Position numbers and translations under genes: made by a program. Shown here piece by piece: positions 25,580-33,440 of a DNA stretch of 64,000 nucleotides (the first letter of the stretch is position 1; each line of letters starts with the position of its first letter). The notes beneath the pieces were generated by a model. It searched no databases and was not told where the DNA came from. It saw only the letters and a list, made by a program, of their open reading frames with translations. The DNA lies in assembly GCF_024172125.1 (NCBI RefSeq), contig NZ_JAMZEA010000014.1, positions 186,001 through 250,000 of the forward strand, in the 5' to 3' direction. Origin of the DNA: Actinomadura rupiterrae. GTDB lineage: Bacteria; Actinomycetota; Actinomycetes; Streptosporangiales; Streptosporangiaceae.

Positions 25580-26388
25580 TGCCCTACCCGAACCGGGACG
25601 ACGTCGCCGCCGAGCTGATCATCCGCGAGTGCGGCGACCGGCACGACTTCCCCGCCGGCGACCTGCTCGAACCCACCGGCACCGAGCGCGCCCCGGACGG
25701 CGGCACCGTCAACGTCCGCCGCACCGCCTGCCGCCGCTGCGGCATGGTCGAGGTCACCCGCTGGACGCCGCCCGACCCGTCCTCCACCGCGCAGACCATC
25801 ATCGCCATCAGCACCCGGGAACGGCCCGAACCGGGCGACGTGCCTGGCATCCTCGAACGCTCCGCGCGCATCACCGACCAGGAGTACGCCGCCTACCTCG
25901 CCCAGCGCGGCTACCCGTCAGACCTGCCCCCCGACCGCCGCGCAACCGCGACCCGCCAGACACTCAACCTCGACCTCCGGATCCGCGCAGGCCAGCTCGC
26001 CCTGGTCGGCAAGGGCGACGACCTCTCCGGCATCCTCCCGGCTCCCGCCGGTGCCGAGTCCGCAGGCACCCTGATCCAGGCCGCGCCCGGCGCCGTCCTG
26101 TTCTGGCCCGACCTCCACGACGGCCCCCTGGACCTGGCCGTCGCCATCGACACGTCCGACCCCGGCCCCGACCCGTCCTACCGCCACGCGGCCGAACTGA
26201 GCTGCCGCTTCCACGGCGACGTCCAGCTCCGCGAAGTCCCCGGCCGCACCATCGACCTCCCGCCCCTCCCCGCCGGCTACGCCGACTACCGCCTCCGCTT
26301 CCACACCACCGGCCCCCGAGCCCTCCTCCAAGCCTGGCCCCACCCCCGAACCCGACCCCGCGTGCTCCCCCCGCCGCACCGGACCTAG
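25576..26388 (+). CDS. unrecognised protein with CxxC motif, coupled to SMI1/KNR4 gene
   Basis: The 270-aa product starts at ATG 25576, inside the stop of the previous gene. The N-terminal part has a Cys pair (TACRRCGMVEV) that could hold a metal. The rest is beta-rich and Pro-rich, with no membrane segment and a basic Pro/Arg-rich tail. I do not recognise a family. Coupling to an SMI1/KNR4 gene suggests a shared role. Its 3' end overlaps the convergent frameshifted gene by a few bases. Confidence 0.65.
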   Translation: MMPYPNRDDVAAELIIRECGDRHDFPAGDLLEPTGTERAPDGGTVNVRRTACRRCGMVEVTRWTPPDPSSTAQTIIAISTRERPEPGDVPGILERSARITDQEYAAYLAQRGYPSDLPPDRRATATRQTLNLDLRIRAGQLALVGKGDDLSGILPAPAGAESAGTLIQAAPGAVLFWPDLHDGPLDLAVAIDTSDPGPDPSYRHAAELSCRFHGDVQLREVPGRTIDLPPLPAGYADYRLRFHTTGPRALLQAWPHPRTRPRVLPPPHRT

Positions 26389-26817
26389 CGCGTGAAGTCG
26401 TACGCGCCGTCCCGGAAGCTGACAGCGGTCGGCTTGGCATCGTCCTCCTCGCGGACGAACCCGCCATACCCGGCATCCTCCACGTGCGGCGCGATCATGC
26501 CGAGGATGGCGTCAAGCTCGCCCAGCTCGTCGTCCCACCAGTAGCTGCGGCTGAACAACCCCCCAGGACCAGTGCTCCGTCCCGTCCGGCGCGATCCCCC
26601 TGAGCTGCCGCCGCAACGTGGCGGCCTCTCCCCCGGGCAGGTAGCTCTCGGGAGTGGGCAAGAGCTGGGGGTACGCATGCTCCTCCTCATCCAGCCCTTC
26701 CGGACGCTCCCCGTCCAACCCCAGATGCCAGCGCACCCCCGCCAGAACCGCCTCGGGAGCATCGCCCCGAAGGAAACACGAAACAACAACCTCATAGTGA
26801 AAACTCACAGGCCGCAT
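26385..26817 (-). pseudogene. small hypothetical gene broken by a C6-tract frameshift
   Basis: From ATG 26817 (MRPVSFHYEVVVSCFLRGDAP) the frame runs to DGTEHWSWG. It then shifts at a run of six C (26559-26564 on the plus strand), after which the homologous-looking continuation LFSRSYWWDDELGELDAILG lies in another frame to TAG at 26385-26387. Removing one base restores a protein of about 143 aa. The product is unrecognised; length and composition recall small immunity or accessory proteins beside SMI1/KNR4 genes. A sequencing error, a true mutation or a phase-variable tract are all possible. Confidence 0.65.
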
Positions 26818-26926
26818 CCTGCCCTGCGGCTCTCTTCCGCGTTGCACGAACGCGCCACGGGTTCGACCGGCGCCCGAAGTCTTCACGCCGACCCGGCACG
26901 CGGCCGACGGTGGCGGCCCGTCGGCG

Positions 26927-27571
26927 TCAGTGGGCGATGGCGAAGTTGAAGTCGGCGGTCCCGACGGTGTTGGAGACGGAGATCCAGAGGAGGACGAGAG
27001 GTTCGGTGCCGCGCGCGGCGGACAGGGGGCCTAGGTCGAGGATCTGGTCGTCGCGCCATCCGAAGGTGCGGAGCAGGTCCGCGGTGACCTCGCGCGCGGA
27101 CGGGTCGTCGCCGCAGATGAAGACGTTGTGGTGTCCGGGGACGCGGGCGGGGTCGACCATCACGGCGTTGTTCATCGACTGCAGCGCCTTGACGACCCGG
27201 GCCTCGGGGAAGGCCTGCTGGATCTCCTCGGCGCAGCTTCCGGCGGGCGGCACCACGAGCTTCGGCGGGAAGCCGCCGGAGAAGTCCAGCGGGTTGGAGA
27301 CGTCGATGAGGACCTTGCCCGCGAGGTTGGCGGCGCCGGCGGCGGTCAGCGCGGCGACCGAGACCAGGCCGCCCGTCGCGTTGACGATGACCTCGCCGGC
27401 GGCGGCCGCGTCCGCGAACGTGCCGCACGCACCCCCGGTCTCGGCGGCCCATCCGGTGGCGGCGGGATTGTCGGCGGTGCGCGAGCCCAGCGTCACCTCG
27501 TGACCGAGCGACACCAGCTTCCGTCCCAGCGTCCGCCCGACCTCACCCGTCCCCAGCACAGCGATCTTCAT
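26927..27571 (-). CDS. NADPH-dependent F420 reductase-like protein
   Basis: The 214-aa product has an N-terminal Rossmann motif GTGEVGRTLG at residues 7-16 and NADP-type SRTADN after strand 2, as in Fno-like proteins. Later, DVSNPLDFSGGFPP matches the F420H2:NADP oxidoreductase/NADP-binding dinucleotide family. Some members act without F420, so the exact reaction is not certain. LLM-type F420 enzymes elsewhere in the window make a link to F420 metabolism plausible. Start ATG 27571 places the nucleotide motif at the N-terminus. Confidence 0.83.
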   Translation of the reverse strand: MKIAVLGTGEVGRTLGRKLVSLGHEVTLGSRTADNPAATGWAAETGGACGTFADAAAAGEVIVNATGGLVSVAALTAAGAANLAGKVLIDVSNPLDFSGGFPPKLVVPPAGSCAEEIQQAFPEARVVKALQSMNNAVMVDPARVPGHHNVFICGDDPSAREVTADLLRTFGWRDDQILDLGPLSAARGTEPLVLLWISVSNTVGTADFNFAIAH

Positions 27572-27722
27572 GACGTCCCCTCGTCGGTTAACGGCGAGCC
27601 ATGAATATCGCGAAGCCTCTCCGCCCGACCCCCCACCGACCTCTTTTGGCCGCTTGTGGCTTTCGGGCGGTCGTCCATAACAATGAGGACGTCGCCTTGG
27701 CGTGTGGATTTCAGGTACGCCC

Positions 27723-28280
27723 TCAGTTCTGGTCGCCCGGCGGGGGGTCGCTGGGGAGGCTTGCATTCCAGGTGGTGGGGAGGGGGTGGTCGCAGAGGGC
27801 GCAGGCGTAGTGGGCGTCTTTGACGATGTTGAGCTGGTGGCATTGCGGGCAGCGGCGGAAGACGACGGGGTGGGTCAGGTGGCCCGGGTGGACGAGGCCG
27901 GCGTTGTCGAGGGCCGCCTTGATGGCGGTGAAGGACGTGACGTCGGGGCAGTATCCGGTGGATTGGTTGCTGATGTCGGTGACGGCCCAGCCGGTGGGGT
28001 GTTGTTCGAAGGTGATTTCGCCGGCGCTCAGGACCGGTTCGCCGCCGGCGCATGCGACGTGTTCGCTGCGCTGGGGAGCGAGGCGGAGTTTGGCCGCCAG
28101 GTCGATGACGAAGGTGAAGGTGCGGTCCTGCTCAGCGAGGAAGTCGAGGGGGCTTTTGAACCACGGGATTGCTGCGCGGATTTTCGCGTCGTCGTGGGTC
28201 GGCCAGGCTCGTGTGGCCAGGAACTCCAGGAGGAGGGCGGGTAGGGGCAGTCCTCGGATGTAGACGTGCGAAGAAGGCAT
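27723..28280 (-). CDS. unrecognised 185-aa protein with C-terminal zinc ribbon
   Basis: No known family is evident. The C-terminal ~45 residues contain two Cys pairs (RRCPQCHQLN and YACALCDH), a typical zinc-ribbon arrangement. The N-terminal part is soluble and mixed (YIRGLPLPALLLEFLATRAWPTHDDAKIR). The stop is 9 nt downstream of the LysR gene end on the same strand, but the next start is well separated. No role can be inferred. Confidence 0.68.
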   Translation of the reverse strand: MPSSHVYIRGLPLPALLLEFLATRAWPTHDDAKIRAAIPWFKSPLDFLAEQDRTFTFVIDLAAKLRLAPQRSEHVACAGGEPVLSAGEITFEQHPTGWAVTDISNQSTGYCPDVTSFTAIKAALDNAGLVHPGHLTHPVVFRRCPQCHQLNIVKDAHYACALCDHPLPTTWNASLPSDPPPGDQN

Positions 28281-28289
28281 GACGCGTTC

Positions 28290-29171
28290 CTAGGCTGCGG
28301 CGAAGTCGCGGATCAGGGGGTTGTCGGTGCCGGCGGGCCAGGCGGGGGCGCAGATCATCGGCGGGAGGCCGGACACCGGGACCGTGATGACGTGCGGGTT
28401 GTCCGGGTGGACGGAGCTGACCGTCAGGTGGATCACGTCGCCCTGGGCGACCAGCATGATCGCCTCTTCGAGGGACGCGGTCCGGCAGCGGGCGACCCGG
28501 CGCAGCGGGACGCCGCCGGGTGTGGTCGGCGGGATCCACACGTCGGTCAGGCCCGGCTTCAGGTTGCTCGGGTAGAGGATGTCGTGCGCGGCCAGTTCCT
28601 CGGCGTCGATGGTGGCGTGCCGTCCGAGGGGGTGCCCGGTCGCCAGCAGCGCCGCGCGCTCGGCCTGGCACCACGCGTCGCCGACGTGGATGCCGTTGGC
28701 CTCCATCGGGGCGGGGTCGCTGGGGAGCCATCCGACGAAGACGTCCACCGGCCAGTCGTCGGCCCAGCGGATCGGCTCGGTGTTGGGATGTGAGGAGCGC
28801 ACGACGGCGCAGTGCGGGTGCGCCGCCTCGAACGCGTGGATCTTCTCCTCGACCACGGCGGACGGCAGGCTCGTCGCGACGCCGACGCGCAGCACTTTGG
28901 TGCCGGCGATGCTGCGCGCCTCGGCGAGGGCGCGTTCCATCTGCTCGTGCGCGGGCGCGAGCTCGGCGTGAAGGCGCTCGCCCAGCGCGGTCAGCTTCAC
29001 CCGCCGGGTCGTCCGCTCGAACAGCGGCGCGCCGACGCGGCGCTCCAGGGCCCGCACCGCCTGGCTCACCCGCGGCGCCGACATGCCGAGCCGCCCGGCC
29101 GCGCGGCCGAAATGCAGCTCGCGGGCGACCTCAAGGAACGCCTCGATCTCGCGCATCTCCATGCGTCCCAT
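28290..29171 (-). CDS. LysR-family transcriptional regulator
   Basis: The product is about 293 aa from ATG 29171 (29162 or 29156 also possible). The winged helix-turn-helix sits at the N-terminus (FGRAAGRLGMSAPRVSQAVR), followed by the effector-binding domain. The gene is divergent from an orphan nuoB, and a perfect palindrome GGTGAT-TG-ATCACC lies between them. The regulator probably controls that gene. Confidence 0.9.
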   Translation of the reverse strand: MGRMEMREIEAFLEVARELHFGRAAGRLGMSAPRVSQAVRALERRVGAPLFERTTRRVKLTALGERLHAELAPAHEQMERALAEARSIAGTKVLRVGVATSLPSAVVEEKIHAFEAAHPHCAVVRSSHPNTEPIRWADDWPVDVFVGWLPSDPAPMEANGIHVGDAWCQAERAALLATGHPLGRHATIDAEELAAHDILYPSNLKPGLTDVWIPPTTPGGVPLRRVARCRTASLEEAIMLVAQGDVIHLTVSSVHPDNPHVITVPVSGLPPMICAPAWPAGTDNPLIRDFAAA

Positions 29172-29204
29172 TGTGCCGCCCGGCTTAACGATCATGGCGG
29201 AATC

Positions 29205-29218
29205 GGTGATTGATCACC
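29205..29218. promoter_or_regulatory. palindrome between LysR and orphan nuoB
   Basis: GGTGAT (29205-29210) and ATCACC (29213-29218) are exact complements with a 2-bp centre. The site lies 30 bp upstream of the nuoB start. It is a candidate binding site of the divergent LysR protein. Confidence 0.55.
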
Positions 29219-29247
29219 TTGTCCCGCCGGACCAGCCTGGAGGGACT

Positions 29248-29802
29248 ATGGGACTCGAAGAACACCTCCCCGGCGACTTCCTGCTGACTACCGTCGAGAA
29301 GGCCGCCGGGCTCGCGCGCAAGTCGTCCATGTGGCCGATGACGTTCGGGCTGGCCTGCTGCGGCATGGAGCTGATGGCCGTCGGCGACCCGCGGCACGAC
29401 TTCGCGCGCTTCGGCATGGAGCGCGCCTCGGCGACGCCCCGGCAGGCCGACCTGATGATCGTGGCCGGACGCGTGAGCCAGAAGATGGCGCCGGTGCTCC
29501 GCCGCCTCTACGACCAGATGGCAGCGCCGAAATGGGTCATCGCGATGGGCGTGTGCGCGTCGTCCGGCGGGATGTTCAACAACTACGCCGTCGTGCAGGG
29601 CGTCGACCACATCGTTCCGGTCGATATCTACCTTCCGGGGTGCCCGCCGCGTCCGGAGATGCTGTTGGACGCGATCATCAAGCTGCACGACAAGGTCCAG
29701 AACGCCAAGCTGGGGCGGCACCGCGAGGCCGAGGTGGCCGAGGAGGAGCGGGTGCGGCTGACGGGGCTTCCGCTGATCGACGTCCGCGCCGCTTCGGACT
29801 GA
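29248..29802 (+). CDS. orphan NADH-quinone oxidoreductase subunit B (NuoB-like)
   Basis: The 184-aa product has normal NuoB length. The N2-cluster cysteines are present: the pair Cys37-Cys38 (LACCGME), Cys103 (GVCASSGG) and Cys132 (LPGCPPRPE). GGAGGGACT precedes ATG 29248. In complex I this subunit holds the last Fe-S cluster before quinone. No nuoA, nuoC, nuoD or other complex I gene adjoins it, so it is a second, stand-alone copy. It may join the main complex under some condition or serve another hydrogenase-like assembly. Confidence 0.87.
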   Translation: MGLEEHLPGDFLLTTVEKAAGLARKSSMWPMTFGLACCGMELMAVGDPRHDFARFGMERASATPRQADLMIVAGRVSQKMAPVLRRLYDQMAAPKWVIAMGVCASSGGMFNNYAVVQGVDHIVPVDIYLPGCPPRPEMLLDAIIKLHDKVQNAKLGRHREAEVAEEERVRLTGLPLIDVRAASD

Positions 29803-29817
29803 CGGGCGCGGCATCGG

Positions 29818-30411
29818 TCAGGGTTTGCGGCCGACGAAAAGCAGGAATGCGGTCTGCGGGTCGGCGTCGGGCGGGGCCGGGATGCTGGGTTGGAACGCTC
29901 CGGTCGCCTGCAGGTTCGCGTAGTGCGGCTTGAGCGCCTCGTGGGTCCGGGCGACGAGGTCGGGGGCGAGGATCTCGTCGCCCCCGACGGCGCGGGCCAG
30001 GTCCCAGGTGTGGCCCAGCAGTTCGAGGCCGCCGATGATGTCGACGGCCTGCTCGACCGCCACCGGGCCGAGCGGGCCCCAGGGCAGGCGGAAGGCGGCG
30101 CGCTCGGGGTCGACGAGCATCGCGTGCATGGCGTCCCGGCACCGCTCGAACGCCTTGCCGAGGTCGGCGCCGGGCTCCACCGCGGGCGCCTCGGCCATGG
30201 ACGAGGTCCCGACACCGTCCGCGGGGGCCGGTGGCGTGCCGTCGACCAGGGCGAGGATGCCGCGGTGGCCGTTGACGACGTGCGCCACGACGTCCCGGGC
30301 CGTCCAGCCTTCGCACGGGCTGGACGCGTCCCACCGGTCGTCCGCCGTCGCGCGGATCCGGGCGAGGAACCCGTCGGAGAGCAGCAGGTAGCGGTCTGCG
30401 ACGTCAGACAT
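29818..30411 (-). CDS. TIGR03086-type mycothiol/DinB-like metal-binding protein
   Basis: The 197-aa DinB/mycothiol-dependent maleylpyruvate isomerase-like four-helix protein has the N-terminal signature SPCEGWTARDVVAHVVNGH. A second His lies in LLGHTWDLARA; together with the first these form the usual metal-binding set. The family uses metals and sometimes mycothiol. It overlaps the upstream SRPBCC gene by 8 nt in a three-gene operon led by an ArsR regulator. The substrate is unknown. Confidence 0.85.
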   Translation of the reverse strand: MSDVADRYLLLSDGFLARIRATADDRWDASSPCEGWTARDVVAHVVNGHRGILALVDGTPPAPADGVGTSSMAEAPAVEPGADLGKAFERCRDAMHAMLVDPERAAFRLPWGPLGPVAVEQAVDIIGGLELLGHTWDLARAVGGDEILAPDLVARTHEALKPHYANLQATGAFQPSIPAPPDADPQTAFLLFVGRKP

Positions 30412-30889
30412 CAGGGGATTCGCTTTCTGGTTCGGTTCGTGAGGCGTCGAGCAGCGCGGCCAAGCGGCTCATGGTGCGCGTGCGCCAGCCGCCGCTCATG
30501 ATGGTGCGGGCGCGCTGCTGGAGCGGGTTGTCGGGGTCGAACCCCTCGTGGACGAGGAACAGCCGCGTGCCGCGCCCTTCCGGTTGGAGGGTCCAGGTGA
30601 TCGTCCAGTCGGCTGCCGCGGGGGCGTCCGGATCGGCGTCCCGCCAGCCGACGCGCAGCATCCGCTCGGGCTCGAAGGCCAGCACTTCGGCGCTGATCGT
30701 GCCCGAGAAGCCCGTGGCCGGGATCGCGGGCGCGTGCATCGTGTACCGATGGCCGACCGCGAGCTTGAAGTCGCCCGGCATCAGCCACCGGGCGAGCAGC
30801 TCCGGTTCGGTCAGCGCCCGCCACACCTTGGCCGGCGGGTGCGCGAGGAACTGGTCCACGCGGACGGTGGTCAGGTCGTCCCCGCTCAT
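30404..30889 (-). CDS. SRPBCC/AHSA1-family protein
   Basis: The 161-aa product is a START-like helix-grip fold of the AHSA1 type: HPPAKVWRALTEPELLARWLMPGDF at the N-terminus and the closing helix (SGGWRTRTMSRLAALLDA). Such proteins bind hydrophobic ligands. They are often encoded next to ArsR regulators, as here: the start codon overlaps the ArsR stop (ATGA). The ligand is unknown. Confidence 0.87.
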   Translation of the reverse strand: MSGDDLTTVRVDQFLAHPPAKVWRALTEPELLARWLMPGDFKLAVGHRYTMHAPAIPATGFSGTISAEVLAFEPERMLRVGWRDADPDAPAAADWTITWTLQPEGRGTRLFLVHEGFDPDNPLQQRARTIMSGGWRTRTMSRLAALLDASRTEPESESPDV

Positions 30890-31326
30890 GCGTCGTCCTT
30901 GCGCGAGGCGTCGTCCTTGCGCGAGGCGTCGTCCTTGCGCGAGGCGTCGTCGTGCGAGGCGTCGTCGTTCAACTCGTCCAGCAGGGTGCTCAGGGCGGCG
31001 AGCTTGTCGCGCCAGAACCGCTCGAACGGTCCCAGCCACTCCTGGACCTCGGCCAACGGGACGGCCTCCAGCCGGTACAGCCGCTGCCGTCCCACCTTGG
31101 TCTCGCTCGCCAGCCCGGCCTCCCGCAGCACCCTCAGATGCTCGGAGAAACTCGGCCGCGCCATGGAGAAATGCGCGGCCAGCTCGGCGACCGGCTGCGG
31201 GCCCTGCTCCCGCAGCAGCCGCAGCACCTCCCGCCGCACCGGACTCGCCAGCGCCGCGAACACCCGATCGGGCCCGGAGCCGGTCCCGGCCCCGCCCTTC
31301 ACCCGCGTGCCATCCATGCCCACCAC
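30886..31326 (-). CDS. ArsR-family winged-helix regulator with repeat tail
   Basis: The product is 146 aa from GTG 31326; ATG 31317 is also possible. The winged helix covers about residues 20-100 (RVFAALASPVRREVLRLLREQ, FSMARPSFSEHLRVL). No Cys metal site is present, as is common for ArsR proteins paired with SRPBCC genes. The C-terminus is a run of DDASRK repeats from an 18-bp DNA repeat, making an acidic/basic disordered tail. It probably represses its own operon by binding the AGGTAGG inverted repeat just upstream. Confidence 0.88.
   Translation of the reverse strand: MVGMDGTRVKGGAGTGSGPDRVFAALASPVRREVLRLLREQGPQPVAELAAHFSMARPSFSEHLRVLREAGLASETKVGRQRLYRLEAVPLAEVQEWLGPFERFWRDKLAALSTLLDELNDDASHDDASRKDDASRKDDASRKDDA
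30890..30958. repeat. 18-bp in-frame tandem repeat in the arsR 3' end
   Basis: Three exact units of GCGTCGTCCTTGCGCGAG (30890, 30908 and 30926), then a shortened 15-bp copy at 30944. They encode repeating Asp-Ala-Ser-Arg-Lys-Asp. Copy number could vary without changing the frame. Confidence 0.85.
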
Positions 31327-31329
31327 TAT

Positions 31330-31349
31330 AGGTAGGTTTTTCCCTACCT
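31330..31349. promoter_or_regulatory. ArsR-type operator upstream of arsR
   Basis: AGGTAGG (31330-31336) and CCTACCT (31343-31349) form a perfect inverted repeat with 6 bp between. It lies 4 bp upstream of the arsR start region, where ArsR proteins bind to autoregulate. Confidence 0.72.
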
Positions 31350-31357
31350 GTCACACC

Positions 31358-31418
31358 GACCTCCGGCCGCGCACCACGACGCCGTGATGCGGTCGTCGTG
31401 GATGCGCGGCCGGAGGTC
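31358..31418 (-). terminator. long perfect hairpin after the cutinase gene
   Basis: Sixteen-base arms GACCTCCGGCCGCGCA (31358-31373) and TGCGCGGCCGGAGGTC (31403-31418) are exact complements, with an inner CCACGACG/CGTCGTGG stem. It lies 37 nt past the cutinase stop and insulates the arsR promoter from it. No T-run follows. Confidence 0.75.
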
Positions 31419-31454
31419 GAAGCCGTCGTCCCTGGCCGGGCAGGGCGGAGGGGG

Positions 31455-32180
31455 TCAGCCTTGGAGGCGGGACAGGACGAAGGTGAGGGCCTGGTTCGGG
31501 GTTCCGTTGGTGAAGTAGGCGAGATGGGCGTTCCAGGATCCGGTCGTCTGGCAGACCAGGTCACCGCGGTTGCAGTAGTTCTGGATGCGGGACGCGTAGG
31601 TGCTCAGCGCGCCCTGCGGACGAGCGATCTTGCCGTGCTTGCTCCGGTCGAAGGTGCCGCGGTCGTAGGGCTCCTTCGGGTTGAAGCGCGGGTCGCCGAA
31701 CATGGCCACGGCGGCGATCTTGCCGGAGGCGGCGCGTCCGACCAGGCCGGCGGTCTTGCCCGACACGCGCCCGGCGGGGGCGACCAGCGCATCGCCGACG
31801 ACCCAGGCGCCCTGCGAGTAGCCCAGCAGGACGAACCGCTGCTTCGGGCACTTCCGGGCGCTGTCGTTGAGCAGCTTCACCAGGTTCGTGACCCCGGCGT
31901 TCGAGCTGGTCTTGGCCCAGCTCGCCGGGTAGCGCAGCTCGGTGTAGGTCGCGCCCGGCACCCTCTTGAGGATCTTGGTGCCGATCGGCTTCAGCAGGTG
32001 GCTGCCGCTCTGCGGCTCGGTCGTGCCGCGCGCCGAGATCACGCTGACCGGGGCGCAGGCGGACGCGGCGGCGCGTCCGTCCTGGGCGACCCGGCCGGCC
32101 TGCGCGGCGGGGGCGCCGCAGGCGGCGGTGCCGAGCAGCGCCACTCCGGCTCCGGCGATGCTCCAGCGCACAGAATTCAT
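31455..32180 (-). CDS. secreted cutinase-family esterase
   Basis: The 241-aa product has a signal peptide (ending about AAQA, or a lipobox-like AAC). The cutinase alpha/beta-hydrolase has Ser in GYSQGAW, Asp in YCNRGDLVC and His in NAHLAYF. Early Cys in SACAPVSVISARGTTEP is typical, and disulfides are expected. Actinomycete cutinases hydrolyse lipid esters and sometimes cutin or polyester outside the cell. A very stable hairpin follows the gene. The adjacent lipase on the same strand suggests a lipolytic cluster. Confidence 0.9.
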   Translation of the reverse strand: MNSVRWSIAGAGVALLGTAACGAPAAQAGRVAQDGRAAASACAPVSVISARGTTEPQSGSHLLKPIGTKILKRVPGATYTELRYPASWAKTSSNAGVTNLVKLLNDSARKCPKQRFVLLGYSQGAWVVGDALVAPAGRVSGKTAGLVGRAASGKIAAVAMFGDPRFNPKEPYDRGTFDRSKHGKIARPQGALSTYASRIQNYCNRGDLVCQTTGSWNAHLAYFTNGTPNQALTFVLSRLQG

Positions 32181-32365
32181 GTCCAGGACCTTTCGGGGGG
32201 AGTCGGTTGCCCGCCGTGCCGCGGCCGGACCTCTCGGTGACCGCCGCACGGGCCCACCAGGATGGCGAGCCCGCCTCCCGCCGCGCCATCGGTGAATTTA
32301 CGTAACCGCGCGGCGCGGGGCCGGTCCGGACGGACGCCGGACCGGCCCCGGGGTGGCCGCCTCTG

Positions 32366-33304
32366 TCAGAAGGGGATGCCGCTGTCGCAGGTCACGGGCT
32401 GGGCGTGCGCCGGGTCGAGGGCGTTGGTGACCATGGTGACCACGCCCTTGTCATAGGCGAGGCCGGTGTGGCCTACCGGGTCGTCCGGGCAGGTGTCCTG
32501 GACGACCAGGTCGTGCGTGCCGGGCTCGTGCAGCGCCGCCGAGGTGTACGGGGTGATCGCCTCGTCGTGCTTGCTGATGAGGGTGGTGTAGTCGATGCCG
32601 GGCTGCGCGATCGGGGTGGCGGTGAAGTCCTTCATCACGTCCGAGCCGGCGAGGATGTCGGCGCATCCGGCGCAGGCCGTCCCGACGACCGGGCGCAGGT
32701 GCAGCACGTCCAGGATGGTGACCGCGCCGAACAGGTCGGTGCCGTGCGACGGCGGCGCGAGCGCGACGACGCGGCTCACCTTCGCGGCCATCCCCGGCAC
32801 CTTCTTAGGGACGTACAGCGCCATGAAGCCGCCCTCGGAGTGCCCGACGAGCCGGACCTTGGCGGCTCCTGTCTCGCTGCGGACCTTGTCGATGAACGCG
32901 GCGATCTGCGTGGCGGACTCGGCGACGTGCCTGGTCCCGCCGTCGAACGCGCCGGTCCCGCCGTAGTTGAGGGAGTAGACGCAGTAGCCGGCGTTGGCGA
33001 GGGTCGGGCCGATCATCGCCCAGCCGTTGTACTGGTTGCCGTCGAGGCCGTGCAGCAGCACCACGGGCTCGGGGTGCGCGGGCGACGGCACGCAGCCGGG
33101 GACGTTCACACCGGGCGCGGACTGGCCCGGGTCCTGGCCGGTCAGGATGAACCGGGCCTCGTTCGCGCCCATCTGGGTGAGCGACAGGACGGGGTAGCGG
33201 CCCGTGTCGGCGGCGGCGGTTCCGGACGGGGCGGCGGCCGTCAGGACGGCGGTCGCGGCGGCGGCTCCTGCGGCGAGCAGGACCGAACGCAGAGTGAAGC
33301 CCAT
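32366..33304 (-). CDS. secreted lipase/esterase (EstA/lipase class 2-like)
   Basis: The 312-aa product has a signal peptide ending near AAA. The alpha/beta-hydrolase has the oxyanion region LLHGLDGNQYNGW, nucleophile Ser in GHSEGG, and a His near the C-terminal DPVGHTGLAYD. Cys pairs in VPGCVP...GYCVY and ACAGCAD suggest disulfides. It resembles Streptomyces-type secreted triacylglycerol lipases/esterases. It is encoded in the same direction as the cutinase and the GH20 gene, but with ~125-nt to ~190-nt gaps, so each may have its own promoter. Confidence 0.87.
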   Translation of the reverse strand: MGFTLRSVLLAAGAAAATAVLTAAAPSGTAAADTGRYPVLSLTQMGANEARFILTGQDPGQSAPGVNVPGCVPSPAHPEPVVLLHGLDGNQYNGWAMIGPTLANAGYCVYSLNYGGTGAFDGGTRHVAESATQIAAFIDKVRSETGAAKVRLVGHSEGGFMALYVPKKVPGMAAKVSRVVALAPPSHGTDLFGAVTILDVLHLRPVVGTACAGCADILAGSDVMKDFTATPIAQPGIDYTTLISKHDEAITPYTSAALHEPGTHDLVVQDTCPDDPVGHTGLAYDKGVVTMVTNALDPAHAQPVTCDSGIPF

Positions 33305-33346
33305 GGGGGTTCCTCTCTCGGGGGGTGGGCGGACGCCGGGCCGGGC

Positions 33347-33440
33347 CCGGCAGGTGGGCGGCGTGAGGCCGGGCAGGGGCCCGGCAGGTGGGCGACGTGA
33401 TGCCGGGCAGGACCCGGCAGGTGGGCGGCGTCAGGCCGGG
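33347..33440. repeat. three ~34-bp direct repeats between lipase and GH20 genes
   Basis: CCGGCAGGTGGGCG recurs at 33347, 33381 and 33414, spaced 34 and 33 bp, within longer similar units. The last copy runs into the GH20 3' end. The array lies in the upstream region of the lipase gene. Confidence 0.65.
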
